From: Gammaproteobacteria bacterium
GTDB taxonomy: Bacteria; Pseudomonadota; Gammaproteobacteria; Eutrophobiales; Eutrophobiaceae
Assembly: GCA_030835405.1 (NCBI GenBank)
Contig: JAURPG010000010.1
Location: 1 to 35,959 of the forward strand
DNA: 35,959 bases
Direction: 5' to 3'
Positions within the stretch are counted from its first letter, which is position 1. Every line of letters begins with the position of its first letter. Both the position numbers and the translations under genes were made by a program. The notes under the pieces were generated by a model. The model had not been told where the DNA came from and made no database searches. It saw only the letters and a program-made list of their open reading frames with translations. This document shows positions 1 through 7,837 of the stretch, piece by piece.

Positions 1-309
1 TAACTGGTCTTCCTGGACCAATTTACCCACAGCAGCAGAGGCCATGGTCTTGGAAACCGATGCCAGCCTGAAGACTGTGTCTGTATTGATCCTGTCATTA
101 CTACCCTCGCGGGAAACACCATATGTGTTGGTCAGGACAGTTTCCCCGTCAATTACCATTGTGATTGCAAAGCCTGGTGTATCCTGGGCCACTTCCGTTT
201 CAAGAAACTCCATGAAAGCCCGTTGAAACTGATCTGCTTGTGAATTTGCTTCGGCAGTAACTGCTAAAACCGGAATAACAGATAAAATAAAAATGAATAT
301 TAAACGCAT
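1..309 (-). CDS. Serine hydrolase of the class C beta-lactamase / penicillin-binding family, N-terminal part
   Basis: Only the first 103 codons are present; the gene runs off the left edge of the window. The ATG at 309 opens with a hydrophobic signal peptide of about 20 residues, so the protein is probably exported. The segment around residues 43-75 has the usual N-terminal strand pattern of this fold (PGFAITMVIDGETV, then NTYGVS). Residues 84-87 read SVSK, the SxxK motif carrying the nucleophilic serine and general-base lysine of class C beta-lactamases, DD-peptidases and related esterases. The later YxN and HxG/KTG motifs are outside the window, so a beta-lactamase, a D-alanyl-D-alanine carboxypeptidase and an esterase cannot be told apart. 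It lies 64 bp beyond the end of the lytic transglycosylase on the same strand. Confidence 0.8.
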   Translation of the reverse strand, partial: MRLIFIFILSVIPVLAVTAEANSQADQFQRAFMEFLETEVAQDTPGFAITMVIDGETVLTNTYGVSREGSNDRINTDTVFRLASVSKTMASAAVGKLVQEDQL

Positions 310-372
310 AATGTCTATTTATATTTGTTTTTAGATTTTCAAGGTGCTGACAGCACCTCACCCCTTATTTTT

Positions 373-981
373 TTATACTTCCTCTTCCCGATATTGTTTA
401 TAAAAATTGATGACCTTGATGACATAGTTTCGAGTCTCTTTATAGGGAGGCACTTTATTACCATATTGCTTCACCGCCCCCTCGCCTGCATTATAGGCCG
501 CCAGGGCAAGTTGCAGGTTATTATCAAACATTACCAGAAGATCACGTAAATATCGCGTCCCACCATCGATATTATCAACCGGGTTTCTACGGTTAACCAC
601 CCCGTAGCGTTTTGCCGTTTCCGGCATGAGTTGCATCAACCCCACGGCGCCGGCCCTAGAGATAGCATTGGTATCGTAGGCTGATTCGGCCGATATCACC
701 GCATGCAGCAGGCTGGGAGGTAAGCCATAGCGTTTTGCTACCCAGTCAATGGTGGATGAATGCACCTGTTGGTTTTTATCAAAATCCTTAAGTGCGATCT
801 GACTCTTGGCCTCTTCCCAGCCTTTCCAGGTTTTCACCAGTTTTTTGTAACTGGAGTTGTCTGGCTTATCTGTGAGTGTGACCCGGCCGTATTTATCAAC
901 ATACTTATAGATATCAGCCAGGGCATTGGGTATGCCGCCAACAAGGACCAAAATAATTATGCAGGACAGTTGTCGCTTCAT
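373..981 (-). CDS. Small lytic transglycosylase with N-terminal DUF4124 domain
   Basis: The 202-residue protein has a signal peptide ending near ALA-D at residues 20-23, so it is probably periplasmic. Residues 23-50 (DIYKYVDKYGRVTLTDKP) match the DUF4124 module often found before SLT domains. Residues 78-195 form a lysozyme-like SLT domain: E99 in ISAESAYD is the expected catalytic acid, followed by SRAGAVGLMQLMPETAKRYG and the AAYNAGEGAVKQYG motif. The family cleaves the beta-1,4 bond between N-acetylmuramic acid and N-acetylglucosamine in peptidoglycan, leaving 1,6-anhydromuramic ends. It follows pgpA on the same strand after 31 bp, so co-transcription is likely. The domain assignment is firm; which SLT subfamily it belongs to is not. 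Confidence 0.9.
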   Translation of the reverse strand: MKRQLSCIIILVLVGGIPNALADIYKYVDKYGRVTLTDKPDNSSYKKLVKTWKGWEEAKSQIALKDFDKNQQVHSSTIDWVAKRYGLPPSLLHAVISAESAYDTNAISRAGAVGLMQLMPETAKRYGVVNRRNPVDNIDGGTRYLRDLLVMFDNNLQLALAAYNAGEGAVKQYGNKVPPYKETRNYVIKVINFYKQYREEEV

Positions 982-1012
982 TTTTAGTTAACCTGGTTTC
1001 TCTAATTTTTGA

Positions 1013-1492
1013 CTATCTATATAAGATATAAGAGATTATCTGCATTATAGCCAAGCTATAAATCCCTGCAATTACATCGTCGAGCATAATGCCTATGCCA
1101 CCTTTCAGCTGTTTATCCGCCAGATTTATCGGCCAGGGCTTTAAAATGTCGAAAATCCTGAACAAAACAAACCCTAGCAGGGGCCACCACCATCCTGCAG
1201 GTGCGTAGCACATAGTAATAAGGTAGCCGACGATTTCATCCCAGACGATGGCAGGATGGTCATCAACCTTCAGGGCATCAGTCGTATAACGGCACATGAA
1301 AATCCCTGTCACAAGAAACCCCAGGGTCATCACCAGGTAATAAACCAGATCAAGATCCTGGACCAGTAAATACACCAGCAACCCTGCCAGGGTGCCCATG
1401 GTTCCGGGGGCCTTTGGACTATAGCCGGTACCAAATCCAAGTGAGCAAAAATGGACGGGGTTAAGTAGTAATTTTACAGGTGGTTTTTTCAT
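1013..1492 (-). CDS. pgpA: Phosphatidylglycerophosphatase A
   Basis: PgpA removes the phosphate from phosphatidylglycerol phosphate to give phosphatidylglycerol in the inner membrane. The 159-residue length fits the family. Conserved blocks are visible: SPKAPGTMG at residues 25-33, WDEIVG at 84-89, FDILKPWP at 114-121 and DDVIAGIY at 138-145. The acidic residues in these blocks are the expected metal-binding positions. Hydrophobic stretches near 36-66, 90-112 and 138-157 agree with an integral membrane protein. In many gammaproteobacteria pgpA follows thiL. Here no thiL is present; the gene instead starts back to back with the divergent thioesterase reading frame, and a lytic transglycosylase lies downstream. 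Confidence 0.93.
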   Translation of the reverse strand: MKKPPVKLLLNPVHFCSLGFGTGYSPKAPGTMGTLAGLLVYLLVQDLDLVYYLVMTLGFLVTGIFMCRYTTDALKVDDHPAIVWDEIVGYLITMCYAPAGWWWPLLGFVLFRIFDILKPWPINLADKQLKGGIGIMLDDVIAGIYSLAIMQIISYILYR

Positions 1493-1590
1493 ACTGGATT
1501 ACACTATCATGTTTCAAACAAGGCCATCAGGAAATGTTACACTTAAATATTGGTAATAAAAAACTATCTAATTATTTTCAGGATATCGAT

Positions 1591-2025
1591 ATGGCCATCT
1601 GGCAGCTTGAACCAGACATTGATCGCATCAACCAAGAACGTAAGGATTCCATGGTGGAAGCCCTGGGTATTGAAGTCATTGAGGTAGGTCAAGATTTTAT
1701 TAAAGGAACAATGCCGGTCGACAGACGTACATTACAACCAGAAGGAAAACTCCACGGTGGGGCGAGCGCGGCCCTGGCCGAAAACCTGGGCAGTATCGGT
1801 TCTACATTATGTATCGATATATAGCGTTACTACTGTGTAGGCATGTCAATCAACTCCAACCATTTACGCCCCGCAACCAACGGCACAGTGACTGGTGTTG
1901 CCACCCCACTGCACCTGGGGTTGACCACTCATATCTGGAATATTGATATTTTTGGCGAACATAAAAAACTCATCTCTGTTTCCAGGTTAACCACTGCCAT
2001 TCTTCAAAGACCGGGACAATCCTGA
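1591..2025 (+). pseudogene. Hotdog-fold acyl-CoA thioesterase (YdiI/MenI-like) interrupted by an in-frame TAG
   Basis: Two open stretches in the same frame, up to 1821 and from 1825, read as one PaaI-type thioesterase like E. coli YdiI, which hydrolyses 1,4-dihydroxy-2-naphthoyl-CoA and other aryl/acyl-CoAs. From the ATG at 1591 (MAIWQLEPD, like the YdiI N terminus) the active-site block is intact: Q49, LHGG at 54-57 and E64 of ALAE. The C-terminal half has the family's INSNHLRPA and SRLTTAIL segments. Codon 78 (1822-1824) is TAG. It falls in a loop after the active-site helix, and similarity resumes at once without a frame change. The upstream frame extends to 1480 but overlaps the pgpA start and does not look like the family. 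Either a recent nonsense mutation, a sequencing error or readthrough; inactivation is my first reading. Confidence 0.75.
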
Positions 2026-2463
2026 GTGTTCTTCGTTATTATAATTAATTGTCTGCTCATCGCGGTTGCAGTGATGATTCACTATGAAGTGCTGATGAAA
2101 TTATCGAAAGTGCTACCTCACCTTAAAATCAAACATCGATTTCGAGTGGCTGTGGGATTAATCGGTGCGCTAATGGCGCATGTTGCAGAGGTATGGCTGT
2201 TCGCCTTTGCTTATTACTTTCTCATCATGCATGAATCTTTTGGAACAATCACAGGCTCTCATGATGGATCATTGATGGACTGCGTCTATTTTTCCTTTGT
2301 CAATTATTCAACATTGGGATATGGAGACATGGTGCCCGAAGGACTGATTCGTTATACCGCTGGGCTGGAGGCCTTGACCGGGCTGGTCCTGCTGGCCATG
2401 ACCTCATCATTTTTATTTGTTCAAATCCAGAAATTCTGGTCTAAACACGACTTACAAGAGTAA
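2026..2463 (+). CDS. Single-pore potassium channel protein (Ion_trans_2 family)
   Basis: The 145-residue membrane protein has hydrophobic segments at about 2-24, 41-67 and 112-135. Between the last two lies the pore loop SFVNYSTLGYGDMVP; residues 96-101 (TLGYGD) are the potassium selectivity filter. It therefore resembles a minimal pore-domain channel with one additional N-terminal helix and no visible RCK or cyclic-nucleotide-binding domain. The assigned GTG start directly abuts the TGA of the broken thioesterase (TGA-GTG at 2023-2028), which implies translational coupling. An ATG at 2074 would remove most of the first helix and is less attractive. The stop codon overlaps the ATG of the next gene by one base. 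Ion choice follows from the filter motif; physiological role is not evident. Confidence 0.8.
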   Translation: MFFVIIINCLLIAVAVMIHYEVLMKLSKVLPHLKIKHRFRVAVGLIGALMAHVAEVWLFAFAYYFLIMHESFGTITGSHDGSLMDCVYFSFVNYSTLGYGDMVPEGLIRYTAGLEALTGLVLLAMTSSFLFVQIQKFWSKHDLQE

Positions 2464-2846
2464 TGAGCGTGATATCTGCCGCAAAATTTTTTCTTGTCAC
2501 AGGTGCATTAAATGCCATGGCTTCCGTCATGCTGGGGGCCTTCGGTGCCCATGGGTTAAAAGACAAATTAAGCTCGCAGGCCATGACAACGTTTCAAACC
2601 GGGGTAGAGTACCATTTCTATCATTCTCTGGGCTTGCTGGTGGTAGGATTAATCATTACACAATTACCTATCTCCGGAATAAAACTTACAGGATGGTTGA
2701 TGATTGCGGGGATCATTTTATTTTCAGGCAGTCTATATCTACTGGCGCTGACGGGTATTCGGCAATTGGGAATGATAACACCGATTGGTGGAATATGTTT
2801 CATTGCGGCCTGGGGTCTGCTGGCCTTTACCCTGTACAGGCAATGA
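2463..2846 (+). CDS. DUF423 (YgdD-like) small inner-membrane protein
   Basis: The 127-residue protein matches the DUF423 family. Family hallmarks visible are the N-terminal helix followed by GAFGAHGLK (residues 26-34), then FQTGVEYHFYHSLGLL at about 44-59, and a C-terminal GMITPIGGICFIAAWGLLAF helix. About four transmembrane helices are predicted by eye (6-28, 53-71, 78-98, 101-123). The biochemical role of the family is not established. It starts at TAATG, overlapping the channel gene's stop by one base, so the thioesterase, channel and DUF423 genes look like one short operon. It ends 5 bp before the convergent batD stop, leaving almost no room for a separate terminator. Confidence 0.88.
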   Translation: MSVISAAKFFLVTGALNAMASVMLGAFGAHGLKDKLSSQAMTTFQTGVEYHFYHSLGLLVVGLIITQLPISGIKLTGWLMIAGIILFSGSLYLLALTGIRQLGMITPIGGICFIAAWGLLAFTLYRQ

Positions 2847-2851
2847 TATAT

Positions 2852-4597
2852 CTATAGCTTATGTAAAGGTTGCAATTGTCCTTCCGGTTCGGGCCTTGAG
2901 TGTTTTTGCTTTAGAACTGCTACCGCGTCACTAAAAACAGATTTAAATTTAGCGCCGTCCCACTCTATCATCTGGCTTGAATATAAAACTCTGTTGAGGT
3001 GATTAATTTGATCACGCATATCTCCACCTGTGCGTGCGGCAATCTCACCCAGACCAACAGGGGCGGAATGAGCCCACTGTGCCCCTGCCCATTCCAGTAA
3101 GGCATTCTTTGCCTTAAGTGGGTCATTGTTCTCACAAGCCGCAATAACATTATTCTCAGCAGGACCAACAGCTATTTTTGCTGCCGATTTATATTGAGTA
3201 TTTTGACTGTGTTTAGCACCGGTAGATTTTTTCCACCAGACAACCAGGGTGATAACCCAGACAATCGCAATTAGAAGCGTTGACCATTTCCACATATCAG
3301 ACTGGCTTTCATCCGTTACCGGAGGTGATTCTCTTGGCGTGATCTCAACTTCATCTTCAGCAGGGCCATTCAATATGGGTTGTATGGGTGCCACCAGGCT
3401 GGTGATATCCGGTTGTCCGGTGTCAACGCCTGTTGCCGACAGAACCCGAATGGTACGTTCGGGGACGACTGCAATTTCCTGTTGATCGGTTTGGATATTC
3501 CACCATGGGATAGCAATCTCAGGTAATACATAACTTCCAGGTTGGTTTGGAATGATTGCTGCCTGTTCGCGACGGGTGCTATAAACCCCGGCATCTGACA
3601 TTTCATCTTCCAATTGAGGTCGATCTGGATAAAATTTCAGGTCCCCCACTGACCAATCCGGTAATTCCGGCAATTGACTGGAGATAAGCCCACGTGCACT
3701 CATGATCAATGTACGGGTAATGGGTTCTCCAACCCGCAAGGTCATTGGGTCATCGGACCATTCTTCAGCAATAGTCAGATTTTCCGCTGGCAGCCATTGG
3801 TTCCCGGAAAAAGAAGCTGGAATTGGTTGAACATTAAGATTAATTTCCTGGGAACGCCTCACCACGGTACGGGGCGGTGCGCCGAATGGATCCACGCCAA
3901 ACCGGCTGCGGGTGATCTGTCCCATAAAATTAATAGGGGCAATACTCACCTCACCACTGGACTGCGGATAAACTGCATAGTTTCTTTCAATCACGTGGTA
4001 ATTCCTGCCATTGATAGTGGTTTCATAACTCTTATCATCATCAATACGTTCCAGCACCGCATTTCCCGTTGTAATATCAGGTTCTGCCAGACTGGCCTTG
4101 GCAATGGCAACAGAACGATATAATTTTAAGGTATAGATGACCTGCGACTGGACGTAGGGATTAAGCGGCGTTGCCGAAGCCTCTAGAAAAATATCATCCT
4201 GCACCTGGCTGTTTGACGAACCCGTGTTGTTTGGTCTGATGTAAATCGTTTTCACTGGACTTTTGTCCTGACCGAATGCGATTGACGGGATGGTAACGTT
4301 ACCGTCGGTATTCGCCATTGCCGTTATGGTCCAGCGCTTGGAACTGGATATCCGTCCATTAATAACACTGAAGTTACTGCTTTGAACTGTTGATAACACC
4401 TGGAAGTCATTTTCCAGTGGTGAGAAGTCCGGCTCACCATCCAGGTCACCCTCCGCTTCAAAGATAATCTGAAAGGATTCATTTAAAGACACGGGATTTC
4501 GATCGGTCCTGACATTAATGGTTGCTGCCTGTGACGATGAAAAAGTTGCAACCAGGACAAAAAACACATTAATTAATAAGAGTATTCGCATTACCAT
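2852..4597 (-). CDS. batD: BatD-like membrane protein (oxygen tolerance family)
   Basis: The 581-residue protein has a signal peptide (residues 1-25, ending near SQA-A), a long periplasmic region of beta-rich repeats, one transmembrane helix at about 435-454 (WSTLLIAIVWVITLVVWW), and a cytoplasmic tail of about 125 residues. This is the BatD layout. The family is named from Bacteroides aerotolerance operons; its molecular role is unknown, and it is thought to work with the VWA proteins BatA and BatB. It is the last gene of the moxR-bat operon. The ATG at 4597 lies inside the end of the preceding gene; a second ATG at 4591 overlaps the preceding TAA, giving a start two residues shorter. Either choice implies coupled translation. 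Confidence 0.88.
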   Translation of the reverse strand: MVMRILLLINVFFVLVATFSSSQAATINVRTDRNPVSLNESFQIIFEAEGDLDGEPDFSPLENDFQVLSTVQSSNFSVINGRISSSKRWTITAMANTDGNVTIPSIAFGQDKSPVKTIYIRPNNTGSSNSQVQDDIFLEASATPLNPYVQSQVIYTLKLYRSVAIAKASLAEPDITTGNAVLERIDDDKSYETTINGRNYHVIERNYAVYPQSSGEVSIAPINFMGQITRSRFGVDPFGAPPRTVVRRSQEINLNVQPIPASFSGNQWLPAENLTIAEEWSDDPMTLRVGEPITRTLIMSARGLISSQLPELPDWSVGDLKFYPDRPQLEDEMSDAGVYSTRREQAAIIPNQPGSYVLPEIAIPWWNIQTDQQEIAVVPERTIRVLSATGVDTGQPDITSLVAPIQPILNGPAEDEVEITPRESPPVTDESQSDMWKWSTLLIAIVWVITLVVWWKKSTGAKHSQNTQYKSAAKIAVGPAENNVIAACENNDPLKAKNALLEWAGAQWAHSAPVGLGEIAARTGGDMRDQINHLNRVLYSSQMIEWDGAKFKSVFSDAVAVLKQKHSRPEPEGQLQPLHKL

Positions 4598-6360
4598 TGT
4601 TTCTCACCCGGTATTCTTTCCCGTTGTCGTTGCTGATACTGTAATAGAAATTTTCGCCTGAGTAATCCACCGGGATCATCAGGAATACGCCTTAACCATT
4701 GTTCGGTAGCCTGTTCTTCCTCGTCTGGTTGGTCCAGGTTTGCCTGCATGGGGTCCATCTTTCCAGGATCCTGTTGTTCTTCACCCTGCTGCTGTTCAGA
4801 ATTCTCTGCCTGTTGTTCAGTTTCCTGCATTTGCTGTTCCTGATCCTGCCCCTGATCTTGCTGGTCCTGTTGCTGCTGTGCCTGGTCCTGATTTTGCTGG
4901 TCCTGCCCCTGGTCCTGTTGCTGCTGTTCCTGATCTTGCTGCTGTTGGTTCTGATCACTGAATGATTGTTGTGGTTGCTGCTGTTGTTGCTGCTGATTTT
5001 CCAGTTCCTGCTCCAGTAATTCCTTGTTATGCCTGGCATCCTCGTGGTCGGGGTTTGCTTTTAGCACTTCATTATAGAGGGAGATCGCCTGTTCAAACAT
5101 TCCTTTACGTGCCAGGGCGTTACCAAGATTATACTGGTTTTCAATTCCCTCAATGTCTTCCAGTTGGGTGATGGCCTCATCAAAGTTTCCGGCACGGTAA
5201 TTGGCAGCACCTTTCCAGGCAGGGTCTTCGAATAATTTGGCGGCGGACTCAACGTTGCCTTGTTCCATTAATTTCTCTGCGCGTTGATCGGCCCTTAACC
5301 ATAGAGATTCCCATTCAAAGGCCATCGCATCTTGAGGGTAAGGTAAACAGAAAACAAGTAACGCAATCAGTGCCCCCCGTCTGAATGCAGTCAGGACAAA
5401 TGGAACCAGCAGCAATAATAACCAGGGACCTTGTTCGCGCCAGACATCAGTTTCAAAATCTGTCTCTGACAGATCATCATCTGAAAAGTTTGACGAGAAA
5501 TATTCTGATAAACCGATTATATCTTCATCATCTACTGTCATCTTCATATATAAGCCACCACCCGTTGAGGCCAATTGACGCATGGGTTCTTCGTTTAATG
5601 TTGGAACAATAATTAGTCCTGACCGGTCCTTGAAAAAGCTGCCATCCGCCATGGTAATTGGTGCGCCCTGCAAAGTCCCAATACCAAGTATGGACAATCG
5701 ATATCCATCATTTTGAATGGCCTCAGCGAGGACGCGGTTCCTGTCAAAATCCACCTCATCCGTAATCAGCAGGATATCTCCCTGGATGACGCCGGCCTGT
5801 TTTAATAATTCAACTGCCTTGGACATGGCCAGGTCTGTCCTGTTCCCCTGAGCCGGAATGATGTCTGTGGTCAGAGCCATCAGTTGAGACTCAATAGTCG
5901 CCGCATCGTCAGTCAATGGTGTCACGGTAAATGAGTCACCCGCATAAACCAGCAGGGCCGTTTCCCCTTCTGCACGCTGTTGCAGAATATCAGCAACCTT
6001 GAACCTGGCCCGTTCAAGTCGGCTGGGATTCACATCGCTAGCATTCATGGAACGGGACAGATCCATGGCGACGACCAGCGCCGACTGGGTGCTAAATGTC
6101 GGTTGAGGCAGTTTTTCCCAGGTTGGCCCAGCCAGTGAGAGCAGAATAAGTGTCCCCGCCAGCAGGGTAATATAAGCCGAGGTGCGTCTACTCGCAGGCT
6201 CATCACCAATGAGGATATAGGGTAATAACTCCTTGTCACATAAAGATTCCCACTTCTTGTTTCTGAGCCGGTACCGGAACATATACACGACCAGGATGAT
6301 CAATGAAATAAACCCATATAGCCAGTACGGGCGTATAAACTGAAACTCTTCCGGCAACAT
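4591..6360 (-). CDS. BatB-BatC fusion: membrane VWA domain plus TPR and glutamine-rich tail
   Basis: The 589-residue protein joins what are often two genes. Residues 1-335 are BatB-like: hydrophobic helices near 13-29 and 62-78, a von Willebrand A domain with the metal-site motif DLSRS at 100-104, and a closing membrane segment near 312-337. Residues 365-450 are BatC-like, with tetratricopeptide repeats (QYNLGNALARKGMFEQAISL at 409-428). Residues 456-530 are mostly Q with D, E and G, encoded at 4771-4995. A conserved-looking end (EQWLRRIPDDPGGLLRRKF) follows. VWA domains bind protein partners through a metal ion; TPRs also bind proteins. It begins at TAATG shared with batA and overlaps batD at its end. 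Confidence 0.88.
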   Translation of the reverse strand: MLPEEFQFIRPYWLYGFISLIILVVYMFRYRLRNKKWESLCDKELLPYILIGDEPASRRTSAYITLLAGTLILLSLAGPTWEKLPQPTFSTQSALVVAMDLSRSMNASDVNPSRLERARFKVADILQQRAEGETALLVYAGDSFTVTPLTDDAATIESQLMALTTDIIPAQGNRTDLAMSKAVELLKQAGVIQGDILLITDEVDFDRNRVLAEAIQNDGYRLSILGIGTLQGAPITMADGSFFKDRSGLIIVPTLNEEPMRQLASTGGGLYMKMTVDDEDIIGLSEYFSSNFSDDDLSETDFETDVWREQGPWLLLLLVPFVLTAFRRGALIALLVFCLPYPQDAMAFEWESLWLRADQRAEKLMEQGNVESAAKLFEDPAWKGAANYRAGNFDEAITQLEDIEGIENQYNLGNALARKGMFEQAISLYNEVLKANPDHEDARHNKELLEQELENQQQQQQQPQQSFSDQNQQQQDQEQQQQDQGQDQQNQDQAQQQQDQQDQGQDQEQQMQETEQQAENSEQQQGEEQQDPGKMDPMQANLDQPDEEEQATEQWLRRIPDDPGGLLRRKFLLQYQQRQRERIPGEKQW

Positions 6361-7349
6361 TACGATACCCGCCTGAATATTGTAGACAACATAATAAATG
6401 AGGCGATGACCAGGGCTCCTGACAGCAGCCAGTAGTATAATGACTTCCGTGGCCTAAACCGTCTGACATCCCGTTCCACTGGTTCCAGTTCATCCAGGAT
6501 GGTATAGATTTTATTGAGTTCCTGGGTATCACGGGCTCTGAAATACTGCCCGCCTGTCATATCGGCAATGTTCTGCAAGGACTCTTCATCCAGATCAGCC
6601 GAAGGATTAATCTTGCGCGTGCCAAAAAAGAAGTCCACTACCATCTCATCGGCACCAACCCCTATTGTATAAATTTTTAAGCCTTCCCTCGCTGCCAGGC
6701 GCGCCGCTTCTATGGGCTCTACTTCCCCTGCAGAATTTGCGCCGTCTGTCAGCAGGATTAATACCTTGTTTGCATTTTCCCGTTGCCGAATGCGTTTCAC
6801 TGCAAGACCAATGGCATCACCTATGGCCGTGGCCCTGCCAGCAAGGCCAATGGCGGACTCATATAGCAAGGTCTTGACGGTTTCCCTATCCAGGGTCAAT
6901 GGTGCCTGCAGATAGGCCCGCTCACCAAACAGGATCAGACCAATCCGATCGCCAATTCTTCGATCAATAAAATCACCCGCTACATACTTGGTTGCCGTCA
7001 GTCGGTCCACCCTTTGCCCTCTGAGTAGGAAATCTTCTTCCTGCATACTGCCGGACAGGTCAACCGCAACAATAAGGTCACGACCCGAAACCGGGAACTC
7101 GACAAATTCACCCAACCACTGGGGTCGCATAATGGCCAGCACCAATAGCACCCAGGCAATGTAAGCAAGAATAGATAACCACTTACCTGACCTCAGTTCA
7201 GGAACCTTGCCCGCTTCGTCTGTAAATTCGTCTATAAATGGAACACGTAATGCAGCCTCACTTGCGTTGCCCACAGGCGAAGTCATGCGCCTGACCAGAT
7301 AGGGTAATGGAAGTAATAACAGCATCCATGGCCATTCAAAGGTAATCAC
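6360..7349 (-). CDS. batA: BatA-like membrane von Willebrand A domain protein
   Basis: A 329-residue protein with an N-terminal membrane helix (about residues 6-20), a second near 58-74, a VWA domain carrying the MIDAS motif DLSGS at 97-101 and the later LLTDGANS strand, and a C-terminal helix ending IFRRVS. This is the BatA arrangement, with the VWA domain held between membrane anchors. I chose the GTG at 7349 rather than the in-frame ATG at 7391: GTG overlaps the preceding TGA as GTGA, AGGAGA lies about 8 bases upstream, and the protein then begins VITFEWPWML as the family does. The longer version would add 14 residues read from inside the DUF4381 gene. Its stop shares a base with the next start (TAATG). 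Confidence 0.9.
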   Translation of the reverse strand: MITFEWPWMLLLLPLPYLVRRMTSPVGNASEAALRVPFIDEFTDEAGKVPELRSGKWLSILAYIAWVLLVLAIMRPQWLGEFVEFPVSGRDLIVAVDLSGSMQEEDFLLRGQRVDRLTATKYVAGDFIDRRIGDRIGLILFGERAYLQAPLTLDRETVKTLLYESAIGLAGRATAIGDAIGLAVKRIRQRENANKVLILLTDGANSAGEVEPIEAARLAAREGLKIYTIGVGADEMVVDFFFGTRKINPSADLDEESLQNIADMTGGQYFRARDTQELNKIYTILDELEPVERDVRRFRPRKSLYYWLLSGALVIASFIMLSTIFRRVS

Positions 7350-7837
7350 AATTTTTGTCTCCTGGCGACTGCATCTATCCACTGGGAACAATTGCGAACA
7401 ATGGATTCAATATCTTCTGAAACAAACTCCTTTCGATACGGGGCATCCACCAGTATCCTGCCGTCACCCGATGAAAAGGGTTCACCTTCCACCTGTTGAT
7501 CAAGAAATGCTAACCAGCTATCACCAGTCAAATGGGCAACATCAGTACGGGGAAACAGGCTAATGGCCAGGCGCCGGATCAAAATGGATACCTCTCTGAC
7601 CAGTTGTTCCGGATTATTATCCCGACTGAATTTTTCCTGTATTTCTTCAAGTTCTTTTCTGGCAAGGGTAATCGCCGAAAAACGATTTCGTCTGTTTCGG
7701 AAATATAAAAATATGCCTGCCACAATGACAGCCACGAGAATGAATAATAAAATCCACCAACCATAAGCCAGTGGCCAAATACCCACTGACTCAGGTAAAT
7801 GTATATCTCGCAAGGGTAAATCAAGTGGGTCGTTCAT
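7346..7837 (-). CDS. DUF4381 domain membrane protein of the moxR-bat operon
   Basis: The 163-residue protein has a short N-terminal segment with the family's DIHLPE and PLAYGWW features (residues 11-28), one transmembrane helix at about 27-46, and a cytoplasmic-looking region of about 115 residues with RRLAISLFPR and LTGDSWLAFLD. DUF4381 proteins sit between DUF58 and VWA genes in many proteobacterial moxR operons; no activity is known. Its ATG overlaps the stop of the DUF58 gene as ATGA, and its own TGA overlaps the GTG of batA. The chain of overlaps suggests the products are made together, perhaps as one membrane complex. Confidence 0.85.
   Translation of the reverse strand: MNDPLDLPLRDIHLPESVGIWPLAYGWWILLFILVAVIVAGIFLYFRNRRNRFSAITLARKELEEIQEKFSRDNNPEQLVREVSILIRRLAISLFPRTDVAHLTGDSWLAFLDQQVEGEPFSSGDGRILVDAPYRKEFVSEDIESIVRNCSQWIDAVARRQKL

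Noticed and set aside
1480-1590. Longer start for the thioesterase at 1480
   Set aside because: It would overlap the pgpA start, lacks family similarity (FSYWITLSCFKQG), and the ATG at 1591 gives the family N terminus.
1822-1824. Pyrrolysine or another recoded residue at the thioesterase TAG
   Set aside because: No pyl genes or recoding element are visible, and the position is a non-catalytic variable loop. A mutation or sequence error is simpler.
4699-4965. Plus-strand hydrophobic open frame of 88 codons opposite the Q-rich tail of BatB/C
   Set aside because: It is the antisense image of CAG/CAA glutamine codons, which read as Leu/Val/Pro-rich in the other direction. There is no ribosome binding site and no family resemblance.
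7350-7391. ATG at 7391 as batA start
   Set aside because: It adds 14 residues read from within the DUF4381 gene. The GTG at 7349 has an AGGAGA site and the GTGA coupling seen at other junctions.
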